DNA of 48,892 nt from Lachnospiraceae bacterium UBA4260 (GTDB taxonomy: Bacteria; Bacillota; Clostridia; Lachnospirales; Lachnospiraceae): positions 1 to 48,892 of the forward strand of contig DGWK01000014.1 of NCBI GenBank assembly GCA_002395235.1, written 5' to 3'. Of the stretch, positions 1-7,512 are shown piece after piece; positions within the stretch are counted from its first letter, which is position 1; each line of letters starts with the position of its first letter. A model generated the notes under the pieces. The model was not told the DNA's origin and did no database searches. It saw only the letters and a program-made list of their open reading frames with translations. Both the position numbers and the translations under genes were made by a program.

Positions 1-641
1 CCGACAATTCGCCCAATAGCCAAAATTACACCGGTAATAATTCCCGGCATGGAGGAGGGCAATAAAATCGTCCGAATGGTATACCATTTGCCCGCACCTA
101 GACCTACTGCACCATGTCTGTAGCTATTTGGTACAGTCTTTAAGGCTTCCTGTGTATTTCTGGTAATGAGTGGCAGCACCATCAGGATTAGTGTCAACGC
201 TCCAGTAAGAAGAGAATATCCAAGGCCCAGTGTCTGCCCGAAAAACATCATTCCAAACAGGCCAAAAATAATAGAAGGAATACCGGACAGGGTTTCTGTT
301 GCAAACTCAATCAGACTGACAAGTTTACCGGGTTTCGCATATTCGTTCAGATAGATCGCAGCTCCCACACCTACAGGGGTTGCGATTACCATAGTCAGCA
401 GAACGATCAGGATCGTATTTACAATATTGCCGGCTATACCTACGGTACCTTTTCGAACAGAGGTAACGGTGGTCAAAAATCCCCAGTTAATGCTGCTGAC
501 GCCTCGGATCAATACATAGATAATAATCCCCGCAAGCAGCAGAACTGCAAAGGCAGCACAAAGATAGATCAGAGCATACAGAACCAGATCCATCGGTCTT
601 TTTCTTCTCTGAGAAAGAGTGCATTCACTGTGATTATTCAT
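1..641 (-). CDS. pstA: Phosphate ABC transporter permease PstA (partial, C-terminus outside window)
   Basis: Membrane permease of the high-affinity phosphate importer PstSCAB, pairing with PstC. Reading the minus strand from the ATG at 641 gives a protein starting MNNHSECTLSQRRKRP. It continues with a hydrophobic segment (LVLYALIYLCAAFAVLLLAG) and family motifs such as TPVGVGAAIYLNEYA, ETLSGIPSIIFGLFG and ITRNTQEALKTVP. The frame stays open to the window edge, so about 213 residues are visible of the roughly 280-300 usual in the family. Its ATG lies inside the last codons of pstC (8-base overlap), indicating translational coupling. pstB and phoU would be expected further left, outside the window. 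Confidence 0.93.
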   Translation of the reverse strand, partial: MNNHSECTLSQRRKRPMDLVLYALIYLCAAFAVLLLAGIIIYVLIRGVSSINWGFLTTVTSVRKGTVGIAGNIVNTILIVLLTMVIATPVGVGAAIYLNEYAKPGKLVSLIEFATETLSGIPSIIFGLFGMMFFGQTLGLGYSLLTGALTLILMVLPLITRNTQEALKTVPNSYRHGAVGLGAGKWYTIRTILLPSSMPGIITGVILAIGRIV

Positions 642-1542
642 TTTCCGTAGCCCCCTTTCGCAATTTCTGCAGCAGCAGATTGATGATCATAATGAACAGA
701 TAAAGAACCAATCCTACAGAAAAGAGAACCTGTCTGTGTGTTCCTTCTGCATAGCCCATCTCGCTGACAAGCTGCGTGGTCAAAAATCGTACAGAGTTAA
801 ATGGCAGAGGCAGATTGACCGAACCGCCTGCTACCATGTTGATCGCCATGGCCTCTCCAAGTGCACGTCCGATTCCAAGTACGCTTCCCGTCATGATACC
901 TGATTTTGCTGCCGGAATCGTCACCTTAAATATTGTCTGGATCTTACTGGCACCAAGTGCCAGAGAGGCTGCTCTCAGATCCTTTGAAACCGAACGAATC
1001 GATGAAGCGCTGACATTAACCACTGTCGGAAGGATCATGATTGCCAGTACAACTACTGCGGAAAGCATATTGGAACCACCTGTGAACTGGTGCGTTTTGG
1101 AACCGGCAAAAATCAGTTTCTCCAGTTTAAACATAACCGGATTCAGAAGCATAAGTCCCAAAAGGCCGTAAATTACAGATGGAATTGCTGCCAGCAGTTC
1201 AACAGCAGGCTGAACTACAGCTGCCAGTTTTTTGTTTGATATCTCTGTCAGAAATACTGCAGTAAACAGGCCTACAGGAACACCGATCAGTACACTGGCC
1301 CCGGTTCCCACAATGGAGGACAGGATGATGTATAGAATTCCGTAAGAGGCATTCGATGCAGTCGGTTTCCAAAGCGTTCCGAATAAAAGCTCAGACACTC
1401 CGACATTGGCGAATGCCGGAGTGCCCTTTGCAACCATATAGATCGTAATGGAACAAACTGCAAAGACGGCAAGCACTGCACACAGTGTAAATACAATTTT
1501 TGCTGCAGTTTCGATAGTATTTATCTTTGCTTTGTTTGTCAT
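634..1542 (-). CDS. pstC: Phosphate ABC transporter permease PstC
   Basis: Inner-membrane permease partner of PstA in the Pst phosphate importer. It has 302 residues, the normal size for PstC. The N-terminal membrane segment (about residues 15-38) is followed by FGTLWKPT and by a typical permease core: GVPVGLFTAVFLTEI, ELLAAIPSVIYGLLGL and RAASLALGASKIQTIFKV, with the EAA-loop region near GIGRALGEAMAINMVAGG. The start ATG is 13 bases after the pstS stop, with AGGGAGAG upstream. pstA overlaps its end by 8 bases. Order pstS-pstC-pstA is the canonical operon order. Confidence 0.96.
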   Translation of the reverse strand: MTNKAKINTIETAAKIVFTLCAVLAVFAVCSITIYMVAKGTPAFANVGVSELLFGTLWKPTASNASYGILYIILSSIVGTGASVLIGVPVGLFTAVFLTEISNKKLAAVVQPAVELLAAIPSVIYGLLGLMLLNPVMFKLEKLIFAGSKTHQFTGGSNMLSAVVVLAIMILPTVVNVSASSIRSVSKDLRAASLALGASKIQTIFKVTIPAAKSGIMTGSVLGIGRALGEAMAINMVAGGSVNLPLPFNSVRFLTTQLVSEMGYAEGTHRQVLFSVGLVLYLFIMIINLLLQKLRKGATENE

Positions 1543-1555
1543 AAGCGTCTCTCCC

Positions 1556-2395
1556 TTACTGAGGAAGGATCAGTCCAAGATCAGTAATGACAGCCTTGCC
1601 CTCTTCTGATGCGATATAAGCAAACCAAGTCTGCACTAATTCGTTCTGCTCTGCGATTTCTCCCATGGTTGCCATAACAAACGGTCTGGAGAGAAGATAC
1701 TCGCCTGCAAGAATACTTTCTTCGGTTGCCGGAGCACCATTCAGGGATACTGCGGTTACTGTATCATCTACCACATCCAGAGATACATAACCGATTGCAC
1801 CCGGAGTAGAGGCAACTTTTGCCAGCACTGCGCCGGTGGAATCCAGTTCCTGCGCATACTTACATGTATCCTCTACCTTAAGCAGTTCCTCAAAAGCGCT
1901 TCTGGTACCGGAACCTGCCTCGCGACCGATGACAACAATTGCCTCATCACTGCCGCCAAACTCGCTCCAGTTGGTAACATCTCCAGTATAAATGGATGCC
2001 AACTGTTCACTGGTAAGATCTGCCACGGTATTTGCCTTATCGGTGATCACTGCGATACCATCAATGGCAACAATGTTCTCTACAGCACCCTGTTCTTTTT
2101 CACCATCCTTAAGTCCACGGGATGCATTGCCAATGTCGATACTACCCTGAGTCAGAGACTCAATACCTGCGCCTGAACCGGTGTATTCCACAGTGACGGT
2201 AATGTCAGGATATGCTTTCATAAAGCTTTCGCTCATTGCTTCACACAGCTTTTCCATCGAGGTAGAACCTGCAATGGAAATTTTACCTGTCAGGGATGCA
2301 TTTGAATCTGCGGATTTACCACATCCGGCAAGTGAGCTGACCATCATGACGATTGCCACTCCAATAGCCAATGTTTTCATAATTTTACGTTTCAT
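1556..2395 (-). CDS. pstS: Phosphate-binding lipoprotein PstS
   Basis: Extracellular phosphate receptor that delivers phosphate to PstCA. The N-terminus has a lysine-rich start, a hydrophobic stretch and the lipobox LAGC, with the lipidated cysteine at residue 25, so it is membrane-anchored on the outer face. The mature part shows the PstS signature SIAGSTSMEKL, the phosphate-contacting TGSGAG and the segment REAGSGTRSAFEELL. Length (279 residues) fits the shorter Firmicutes PstS proteins. A strong ribosome binding site (AAAGGAGG) precedes the ATG. It heads the pst operon. Three loosely TTTTACA-like boxes lie upstream on the minus strand but do not form a convincing Pho-box array. Confidence 0.96.
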   Translation of the reverse strand: MKRKIMKTLAIGVAIVMMVSSLAGCGKSADSNASLTGKISIAGSTSMEKLCEAMSESFMKAYPDITVTVEYTGSGAGIESLTQGSIDIGNASRGLKDGEKEQGAVENIVAIDGIAVITDKANTVADLTSEQLASIYTGDVTNWSEFGGSDEAIVVIGREAGSGTRSAFEELLKVEDTCKYAQELDSTGAVLAKVASTPGAIGYVSLDVVDDTVTAVSLNGAPATEESILAGEYLLSRPFVMATMGEIAEQNELVQTWFAYIASEEGKAVITDLGLILPQ

Positions 2396-2586
2396 TTTGA
2401 ACCTCCTTTGATTCGTCTAATATTTGTTGACCTCTTGATCACAGTTGGAATTGTAGAAGTTCGTTGTAAAATTCAAAACCAGTGAAGCGTAAAAGTTCGT
2501 AGATATACATACATCTTCTTTTTATCTAGGCAAAAAAAAAAGAATTGTATATGCTTTCTTGCTGATTCTTTTTGATTGAGATAACT

Positions 2587-2613
2587 AAGCCGTCCCACTC
2601 GGGGCGGCTTTTT
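2587..2613 (+). terminator. Rho-independent terminator-like hairpin
   Basis: A 10-bp stem (AAGCCGTCCC against GGGGCGGCTT, one G-U) with the 4-base loop ACTC, whose 3' arm runs into five T residues. No gene ends immediately before it on this strand, so it probably belongs to a non-coding transcript or a lost gene. Confidence 0.6.
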
Positions 2614-2691
2614 GATGGAAAAAAGTATGAAACTGAAAGAACTGACCGGCTCCCGGAGTTGATGACATGGAAGATACGGATTGAGCAGAAC

Positions 2692-2712
2692 AGCGCCTTC
2701 GGGTGCTTTTTT
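2692..2712 (+). terminator. Terminator with UUCG tetraloop
   Basis: GCGCC-TTCG-GGTGC hairpin followed by six T residues, the classical very stable UUCG-loop terminator. It lies about 80 bases after the previous hairpin, with no intact gene between them. Confidence 0.6.
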
Positions 2713-2901
2713 CATTCAATAAAGGGAGGCAAACATGTCACAGTATTTTTCTTGGAAATTGCGAAGCTCTTAATTTTTATAAAAAAGATAATCCTCTATC
2801 TATATTGCAAGAGCAGAAAAATGGAGTGCGCTACACACAACCCCTTTTTACAAGATGGTTAAGAGGGGCGCAGTTGTGGAGCAGAAAAAGGAGGATCCAA
2901 A

Positions 2902-2976
2902 ATGGGAAATATGATTATGAAACGATGTGCATGTGCGGTAAGGCGATCTGAGCCGCCTGACCGTCAGCCGGAATAG
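2902..2976 (+). CDS. Possible 24-residue short ORF
   Basis: ATG-started ORF of 24 codons, MGNMIMKRCACAVRRSEPPD then RQPE, preceded by an excellent AAAGGAGG six bases upstream. It is basic and cysteine-containing, with no recognisable family. It could be a leader peptide or chance. The main support is the ribosome binding site. Confidence 0.25.
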   Translation: MGNMIMKRCACAVRRSEPPDRQPE

Positions 2977-3149
2977 TACGAACAGACGGAAAGTACGGCA
3001 TGAAGAAGGAGGAAACAGGGGGAGCGAATATTTACATATGTTCCGGGTAAGATGATCGGAGCAGGATAACAACGCACGGGGAGCATTTTTTGCTCGGCTG
3101 ATCCGTCACAGCAGTATTGGCGGCGTACTGACCCAACGATATAAGGGAC

Positions 3150-3410
3150 TTAAACAATCCATCATACACGTGGATCCGCACACCCGACCAGGTGCAAAAG
3201 CGAGGATACATGGATGATGGGGAGACCGTGAGAATGACCGGCTCATGGCTCCGGGCGCCGGCAACAGAGTGCCGACGCCGAAGGTGGGATACAGCCTAAA
3301 TGGTTATTCTTTAAAGGCCGCAGGCCTAGAGAATAACCAGTTTAGGAAGCAAAAACGCTGTTTATTCTGGAAATAACCGGCGGCAGCGTGCTCAGAAAAT
3401 AACCATCATA
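3150..3410 (+). ncRNA. Candidate structured RNA with nested long hairpins
   Basis: Direct folding by eye shows three elements. CCATCAT (about 3158) can pair with ATGATGG (about 3214), enclosing a smaller hairpin. A 10-bp stem with one mismatch (GGCGCCGGCA / TGCCGACGCC, 3254-3279) has the loop ACAGAG. A 16-bp stem with one bulge (3295-3310 with 3330-3346) contains TGGTTATTCT against AGAATAACCA and an inner GGCC-GCA-GGCC. No ORF explains the region. The family is unknown; I could not match it to ROOL, GOLLD, group I or group II intron signatures from memory. Strand is assumed from the downstream recombinase gene. Confidence 0.4.
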
Positions 3411-3598
3411 GAGATCAGGTCAGCAGGATGATCAGAGCAGCGACGGTGGATACCGGAGCGCAGCTCAGCGTGTGCAGACAGCACTACAAGCCCTGATGGG
3501 CGACCTCAGCGCGATGATCCGAAGGACAAAGACATGCCCAGTCTTAAACACGGGTGGAGAGGCATCTTACCAATAAACGGATAAAAGAGGAACTGAGC

Positions 3599-4585
3599 AT
3601 GGGGAGAAACTCAAACAGTTTGCAGCACGAACTGTTAAGACGAGTGTTGCCGGATATAGAAAACAACAAGACATCGGCGGCCTATAAACGGCATATTAAA
3701 AATTTCGCAAAGTGGGCTAAAAGCAACGGATATAAGAAGCCGGAAAGTATTACGGTGGAAGTGATCCAGGAATATGAAAACTATCTGGAAAATAATCCCC
3801 GAAACTACTCGCCATCTACAATACACACCTATATAGCGCCGGTCTGTTCGGCGGCGGGTGTATCTATGGATAAAATTCGGAAGCCGAAGCGATCAGCGAG
3901 AAGTATTACGAAAGGTCGTGAGCGCGACATCGACGGGCAGCCGATCGCTCAGAATCTGCAGGGACGCAGGCAGGAGAAGGATCCCAGATATGAGCGCCTT
4001 GTGACGCTGCAGGCAGCTTTGGGAATCCGACGTAATGAGCTGAGGCATCTGGTTGGAGCGGACCTGATAAACAAAGGAAAAAGCTGCTATGTTCGCGTTC
4101 GTAGAGGCAAAGGGGGCAAAGAGCAGTACCAGTACATCCTTCCCAAGGATGTGGAAACCGTCAGGCAGATTTTTTCCGGTATCGGATCGGAACAGCGAGT
4201 CCTTTCGAATGAGGAAATAAACAACAAGATCAATTTACACAGTCTGAGGGCAAAACATGGGAAGGACTGCTACAACTATTATGCAGATATGATTGAGAGG
4301 GATCCGGCTGCCGCAGAGCAGCTTCGTGCGCTGCTTCTGCGGCGTTGGGATAAAGGGCATGAAAAACTAAAGAATGAGAACCCGAAGGCATGGGCTTTTC
4401 AAAGAGCCCGGTTTATCAGTGATATGGACGACAGGCCTTATAAGCTGCGCGGCGATAACCTCCGGAAGGCACAGGTACTGGGGCTTCCGGAAGAATACAA
4501 CCGGCTTGCACTGATGCTGGTCTCAGTATTACATCTGAGCCACTGGAGGCTTGATGTGACTGCCACGAACTATCTGGTCCAGTAA
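3599..4585 (+). CDS. Divergent tyrosine recombinase
   Basis: Site-specific recombinase, probably acting on a small mobile element. I chose the ATG at 3599 because AAAGAGGA precedes it; a GTG at 3554 would add 15 residues without a good ribosome binding site. From 3599 the protein has 328 residues. An N-terminal SAM-like core-binding domain (about 10-95) is followed by a catalytic domain with Arg I in LGIRRNEL (about R144), a lysine in RRGKGGKE, the His-x-x-Arg box HSLR (H214, R217), and a C-terminal LSHWRLDVTATNYL carrying H315 and the nucleophile Y325. Between HSLR and the second His there are 98 residues instead of the roughly 23 of XerD-like enzymes, so this is an unusual subfamily. It is flanked by hairpin-rich non-coding DNA on both sides. 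Confidence 0.75.
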   Translation: MGRNSNSLQHELLRRVLPDIENNKTSAAYKRHIKNFAKWAKSNGYKKPESITVEVIQEYENYLENNPRNYSPSTIHTYIAPVCSAAGVSMDKIRKPKRSARSITKGRERDIDGQPIAQNLQGRRQEKDPRYERLVTLQAALGIRRNELRHLVGADLINKGKSCYVRVRRGKGGKEQYQYILPKDVETVRQIFSGIGSEQRVLSNEEINNKINLHSLRAKHGKDCYNYYADMIERDPAAAEQLRALLLRRWDKGHEKLKNENPKAWAFQRARFISDMDDRPYKLRGDNLRKAQVLGLPEEYNRLALMLVSVLHLSHWRLDVTATNYLVQ

Positions 4586-4605
4586 AGCGACACCCGAGAT
4601 TATTT

Positions 4606-4736
4606 GCACCCGTTACCGGGTGCTTTTTAAGTTGGTTTTGCAACACCCATAACCGGGTGCGATTCCTGCAGTATATGCACCTGTTACCGGGTGCGTTTTC
4701 TTTTATCATATACACCTATTACTGGGAGTGTTTTTT
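4606..4736 (+). repeat. Four decaying tandem hairpin repeats downstream of recombinase
   Basis: Four copies of an 18-base hairpin unit start at 4606, 4643, 4677 and 4712 (spacings 37, 34, 35). Unit 1 is a perfect 7-bp hairpin (GCACCCG-TTAC-CGGGTGC) followed by TTTTT. Units 2 to 4 keep the same form with increasing mismatches; units 3 and 4 are also followed by T-rich runs. The first can terminate recombinase transcription. The regular spacing suggests duplication of one terminator or attachment-like sequence. Confidence 0.7.
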
Positions 4737-4847
4737 ATAGCATTGCAGCTGTTTTATATCGTTTGTCTTCAATTAATCTTGTTAATCACACCCCATCTAT
4801 ACATTTTTTCACCAGTATTTCCCGTTTGGGCACAAAAAAATCCGTTT

Positions 4848-4876
4848 TTGACACGTTTTCGAGGAAATCCTATATA
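4848..4876 (+). promoter_or_regulatory. Consensus sigma-A promoter
   Basis: A perfect -35 TTGACA (4848-4853), a spacer of exactly 17 bases and the -10 TATATA (4871-4876). Transcription would begin near 4883 and run through the short ORF at 4907. Confidence 0.75.
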
Positions 4877-4906
4877 TAGATAGTGAAGAAAAAAGGGAGG
4901 CGTTAA

Positions 4907-4984
4907 ATGGCTCTGGGAAATAACAAAACCATGAAGGAGAGGAGGCGAGAAGATAATAAAGATTGGACATCAGAGAAGAACTGA
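4907..4984 (+). CDS. 25-residue basic short ORF
   Basis: ATG-started ORF of 25 codons (MALGNNKTMKERRREDNKDW then TSEKN) with AGGGAGG six bases upstream and a consensus promoter 31 bases upstream. It is highly charged with no membrane segment. Its stop codon falls inside the 34-bp palindrome at 4978-5011. It could be a leader peptide, a small DNA-binding protein or a coding small RNA. It runs toward the 3' end of the opposing XRE repressor gene. No family recognised. Confidence 0.45.
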   Translation: MALGNNKTMKERRREDNKDWTSEKN

Positions 4985-5011
4985 AGAATGCACCGGTGCA
5001 TTCTTCAGTTC
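4978..5011. repeat. 34-bp perfect palindrome
   Basis: Seventeen bases (GAACTGAAGAATGCACC) followed at once by their exact reverse complement, with no loop. It overlaps the stop codon of the short ORF and lies 30 bases past the stop of the XRE gene. On the minus strand it is followed by a weakly T-rich TTCTCT, so it may end the XRE transcript; on the plus strand no T-run follows. Confidence 0.8.
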
Positions 5012-5041
5012 CGGAAGGAATAATCAGATTGAAGAAAATGT

Positions 5042-5680
5042 TTAAGAGGAAGGCTTTTCGTGCTCGCCCTGGGCGCGCAGTTCAACAATTCTTAGCTTTT
5101 CCCTTAACTCATCGATCAATTCATCATACATTTTGATTTGCATGGAAGTGGCATCTTCGTCAGCCGGCACCATTGGAAGAGACCACTTGAATAGATTATA
5201 CCTTTTTAATTCTGCCTCAGCTTCTTCGGTATTATGTGCCTGACTTAACCTGGTTTTATAAATATCGAGTGCGCTGTACCAAACTTTTAAGTATTTAACC
5301 AGTGCTTGAGCTCGCTCTGACTTGAACTGCAACGAGTAGATCCCGTTTTCATGGACCAAACTTAGATCATATAGTTTTTCAAGTTCAAACAGAGCATAAA
5401 CAGCTCCCAGATACTCCGTTGAAACCGGATCTATCATTGCAAGAGGCTGAACTTCCAGCGCGGATGCGATCGCTTTAATCGTATCTGTCTTAGGCTTTCG
5501 ATATCCGGCCTCATATTGACGGATCCTGTCGGCGGTAAGACCGACCTTATCTCCCAGTTCGGCCTGAGTAAGACCTCTTGCGAGCCGGATTTCCCTAATA
5601 CGGGATCCTATCCTGCTGGCAGCTGTTTCTTCGATATGATCGATCGGATCCTGATCGATCGGGTTATTATTCATGGACAT
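5042..5680 (-). CDS. XRE-family transcriptional regulator
   Basis: DNA-binding repressor of a mobile element, 212 residues. A lambda-repressor-type helix-turn-helix occupies about residues 22-80 (RIGSRIREIRLARGLTQAEL, then GDKVGLTADRIRQYEAGYRK), ending with KTDTIKAIASALEV. The C-terminal ~125 residues are acidic and helical with no recognised enzymatic motif and no visible Ser/Lys protease dyad, so it does not look like a self-cleaving CI/LexA repressor. It is divergent from the excisionase-integrase pair, and the intervening region carries an inverted repeat over both -35 regions, as in a lysogeny-type switch. Confidence 0.85.
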   Translation of the reverse strand: MSMNNNPIDQDPIDHIEETAASRIGSRIREIRLARGLTQAELGDKVGLTADRIRQYEAGYRKPKTDTIKAIASALEVQPLAMIDPVSTEYLGAVYALFELEKLYDLSLVHENGIYSLQFKSERAQALVKYLKVWYSALDIYKTRLSQAHNTEEAEAELKRYNLFKWSLPMVPADEDATSMQIKMYDELIDELREKLRIVELRAQGEHEKPSS

Positions 5681-5715
5681 ATTGCACCACCTTAGTCGAA
5701 TAAAAGTAGGAACAG

Positions 5716-5828
5716 TATTATTCTATCACAAATGTTATGAACAAGCGCAAATTCCAGACGGAATAACACAATATAACACGAATAGTAACAAATATGCGCT
5801 TGACCATAACTATAATGCACTATATAAT
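5716..5828. promoter_or_regulatory. Divergent promoters with paired operator half-sites
   Basis: Plus-strand promoter TTGACC (5800-5805), a 17-base spacer and TATAAT (5823-5828) drives xis-int. A minus-strand promoter TTGTTC (5739-5744), a 17-base spacer and ATAATA (5716-5721) drives the XRE gene. CAAGCGCA (5742-5749) and its exact reverse complement TGCGCTTG (5795-5802) overlap the two -35 boxes, which suggests that the XRE protein controls both promoters from this pair. Confidence 0.65.
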
Positions 5829-5872
5829 TAGCGTAACGTATCTGATACGAAAAGTAACTAGGAGGCTACGGA

Positions 5873-6082
5873 ATGGAGAAAAATTTAGCAGAATACGGAG
5901 ATATATTACGTCCGGAGGATGTACAGAAAATCCTTCATGTGGGGCGCAATACTGTTTACAGGTACCTGGCGGAAGGTACGATCAAATCAATCCGCATTGG
6001 TAATCAGTACAGGGTTCCCAAGCTGTACCTGATCGATTTTATCTATCCCGGTTCAGCGGCGGGGAAGGAGAAGATCGTATAA
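5873..6082 (+). CDS. Excisionase / MerR-like small DNA-binding protein
   Basis: A 69-residue protein with the excisionase-type winged helix: LRPEDVQKILHVGRNTVYRY, then LAEGTIKSIRIGNQYRVPK. Such proteins bend DNA and bias tyrosine integrases toward excision. AGGAGG sits 7 bases before the ATG. The stop is one base before the integrase ATG, so the two are co-transcribed and translationally coupled from the promoter at 5800-5828. Confidence 0.88.
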   Translation: MEKNLAEYGDILRPEDVQKILHVGRNTVYRYLAEGTIKSIRIGNQYRVPKLYLIDFIYPGSAAGKEKIV

Positions 6083-6083
6083 T

Positions 6084-7319
6084 ATGGGACGAAAAAAACA
6101 AGAAAAGGTAGAAAAGGCAGAAGCGGAAAAAAAGACGGACGGGCGCCGGGATAAGGGCGTGCAGGCCAAAAAGGGATGGTTGTATATTCTTTTGCCGCAA
6201 ACAAAAGTGGAAGAGGGACAGAAAGTTTCATCGAAGAGATGGGTTGCAACGGGGCTGGCGGACACAGATAAAAACGTGGGAAAGGCTGTAGATATGCGTA
6301 AGTCGCGAATGTCTTCAAAGAACAAAGGACTTACCGACGATTCCAATGTTATGTTTGTGATGTATGTGGACCTCTACTTAGCAAGGAAAAAGAGAACGGT
6401 CGTTGATACGACTTACGCAGGTTACTTATACCGGAGCGTCAAAATAAAAGAATTCTTTAGAAAGCTTAAGCTGAAGGATATAACACAAGCGGATGTAGAA
6501 CAGTTTCTGGATCATCTGTTTTCGGCGGACAAATGCCAGATGAGGACGGTGAAGGATATCAAAGTACTGTTCAACGGCATAATGGAGCAGGCTGTTAAAG
6601 ATGGTCTGATCGCTGACAACCCGGTTAAAGATGCCATGATCAACAAATCATTGGCGCTGCGTAATGCAAAAGTAAAGGATGATGATGACTTCTTTAGTTA
6701 CCGGGAAGCACAGTTATTCTTAGAAAGAGTCGAATCACATAAGCTTTATGAACTGTTTTTCGTCACTCTGTTTTTTGGCTTAAGGCGGGAGGAAGTGTTG
6801 GGACTTCGCTGGTCCAGCGTAGACTTTAAGGCGAAAACCTTGCGTGTAAATCATACGGTTACGGTAGGAACCAGGGTCAATCGCCTGAATGCCACTAAAA
6901 CAGATACCAGCAACAGGACGTACCCGCTTACAGACGATCAGGTCAAAATGTTTGAGCATCTCAAGAAAGAGGAAATAAAGAACCGTGAACTGTTCGGGGA
7001 AGCATATAAAGATAACGATTATATTTTTAAGAATGAGGACGGAAGCCTCCACTATCCGGACTATCCGTCCAAGCAGTTCAAAAAAGTGATCAAAGAAAAT
7101 CCGGATCTTCCGCAGCGCACTAAATTTCATGGACTGCGCACATCCTGTGTATCCATTCTTGTTCACGAGAACTTTGATGTAAAAGGGATCCAGAAATGGG
7201 TAGGGCACAAGGATATTAATACAACGCTGAAGATCTACGCCAAAGTCAAAGAAAAGGAAGCGAAGGAGGAGATCCTTCATGGAATGACAAGTATTATCAG
7301 ACCTAAATCTTATGATTAA
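6084..7319 (+). CDS. Tyrosine-type phage/ICE integrase
   Basis: Site-specific integrase of 411 residues. The N-terminus is a lysine/glutamate-rich stretch and an arm-binding-like domain. A SAM-like core-binding domain covers about 90-180 (VMYVDLYLARKKRTVVDTTY onward). The catalytic domain contains Arg I in FFGLRREEVLGLRW, a lysine in TKTDTSNRTYPL, the box HGLR, and VGHKDINTTLKIYAKV with the second His and the nucleophilic Tyr. All active-site residues are present, so it looks functional. A perfect 11-bp tandem repeat 62 bases after the stop resembles an arm-type binding site. No structural, conjugation or replication genes are nearby, so the element is either a remnant or very small. Confidence 0.92.
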   Translation: MGRKKQEKVEKAEAEKKTDGRRDKGVQAKKGWLYILLPQTKVEEGQKVSSKRWVATGLADTDKNVGKAVDMRKSRMSSKNKGLTDDSNVMFVMYVDLYLARKKRTVVDTTYAGYLYRSVKIKEFFRKLKLKDITQADVEQFLDHLFSADKCQMRTVKDIKVLFNGIMEQAVKDGLIADNPVKDAMINKSLALRNAKVKDDDDFFSYREAQLFLERVESHKLYELFFVTLFFGLRREEVLGLRWSSVDFKAKTLRVNHTVTVGTRVNRLNATKTDTSNRTYPLTDDQVKMFEHLKKEEIKNRELFGEAYKDNDYIFKNEDGSLHYPDYPSKQFKKVIKENPDLPQRTKFHGLRTSCVSILVHENFDVKGIQKWVGHKDINTTLKIYAKVKEKEAKEEILHGMTSIIRPKSYD

Positions 7320-7380
7320 TTTTCTTGCAGCTATTGTAAATCACAGAGAGTCCGTCGTTTATTATGGGGGTAAATGGGAA

Positions 7381-7402
7381 AAAGGTTGAACAAAGGTTGA
7401 AC
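7381..7402. repeat. Perfect 11-bp tandem direct repeat (possible integrase arm site)
   Basis: AAAGGTTGAAC occurs twice head to tail at 7381-7391 and 7392-7402. Short direct repeats just beyond an integrase gene are typical arm-type binding sites. The role is inferred from position only. Confidence 0.6.
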
Positions 7403-7454
7403 ACGGCACAAAAACGGACGTAAAAGGGGCCTTCAGAACTGCCTTCGCAGGGAC

Positions 7455-7497
7455 AAAAAAAGAACCGGAAAAGCCGATAAATACGGCATTTCCGGTT
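7455..7497 (-). terminator. Terminator of tRNA-Pro
   Basis: A 14-bp stem with one mismatch (7463-7476 with 7484-7497) and a 7-base AT loop. On the minus strand it is followed by seven T residues. It lies 16 bases after the tRNA 3' end. Confidence 0.8.
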
Positions 7498-7512
7498 GCC
7501 CCTGCCAAGTAG

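Larger units (their letters stand above)
2396..3598. other. Gene-poor region rich in RNA hairpins
   Basis: About 1.2 kb without a recognisable protein gene between pstS and a tyrosine recombinase. On the plus strand it holds two terminator-like hairpins (2587-2613, 2692-2712), several very short ORFs with good ribosome binding sites (2735-2773, 12 codons; 2902-2976, 24 codons), and strong long-stem hairpins at 3254-3279 and 3295-3346. Further imperfect copies of an AAATAACC motif lie at about 3370-3410. Hairpin density, the absence of ORFs and the position directly before a recombinase suggest the non-coding part of a mobile element. Confidence 0.5.

Noticed and set aside
2410..2500. Pho-box array before pstS
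   Set aside because: Three TTTTACG/TTTTACA/TTCTACA-like boxes are present on the minus strand but their spacing (about 23 and 13) does not fit an 11-bp period.
2880..3553. Group II or group I intron, or ROOL/GOLLD RNA
   Set aside because: No domain V-like hairpin, no reverse transcriptase and no remembered signature of these families could be matched. Covariance-model search would be needed.
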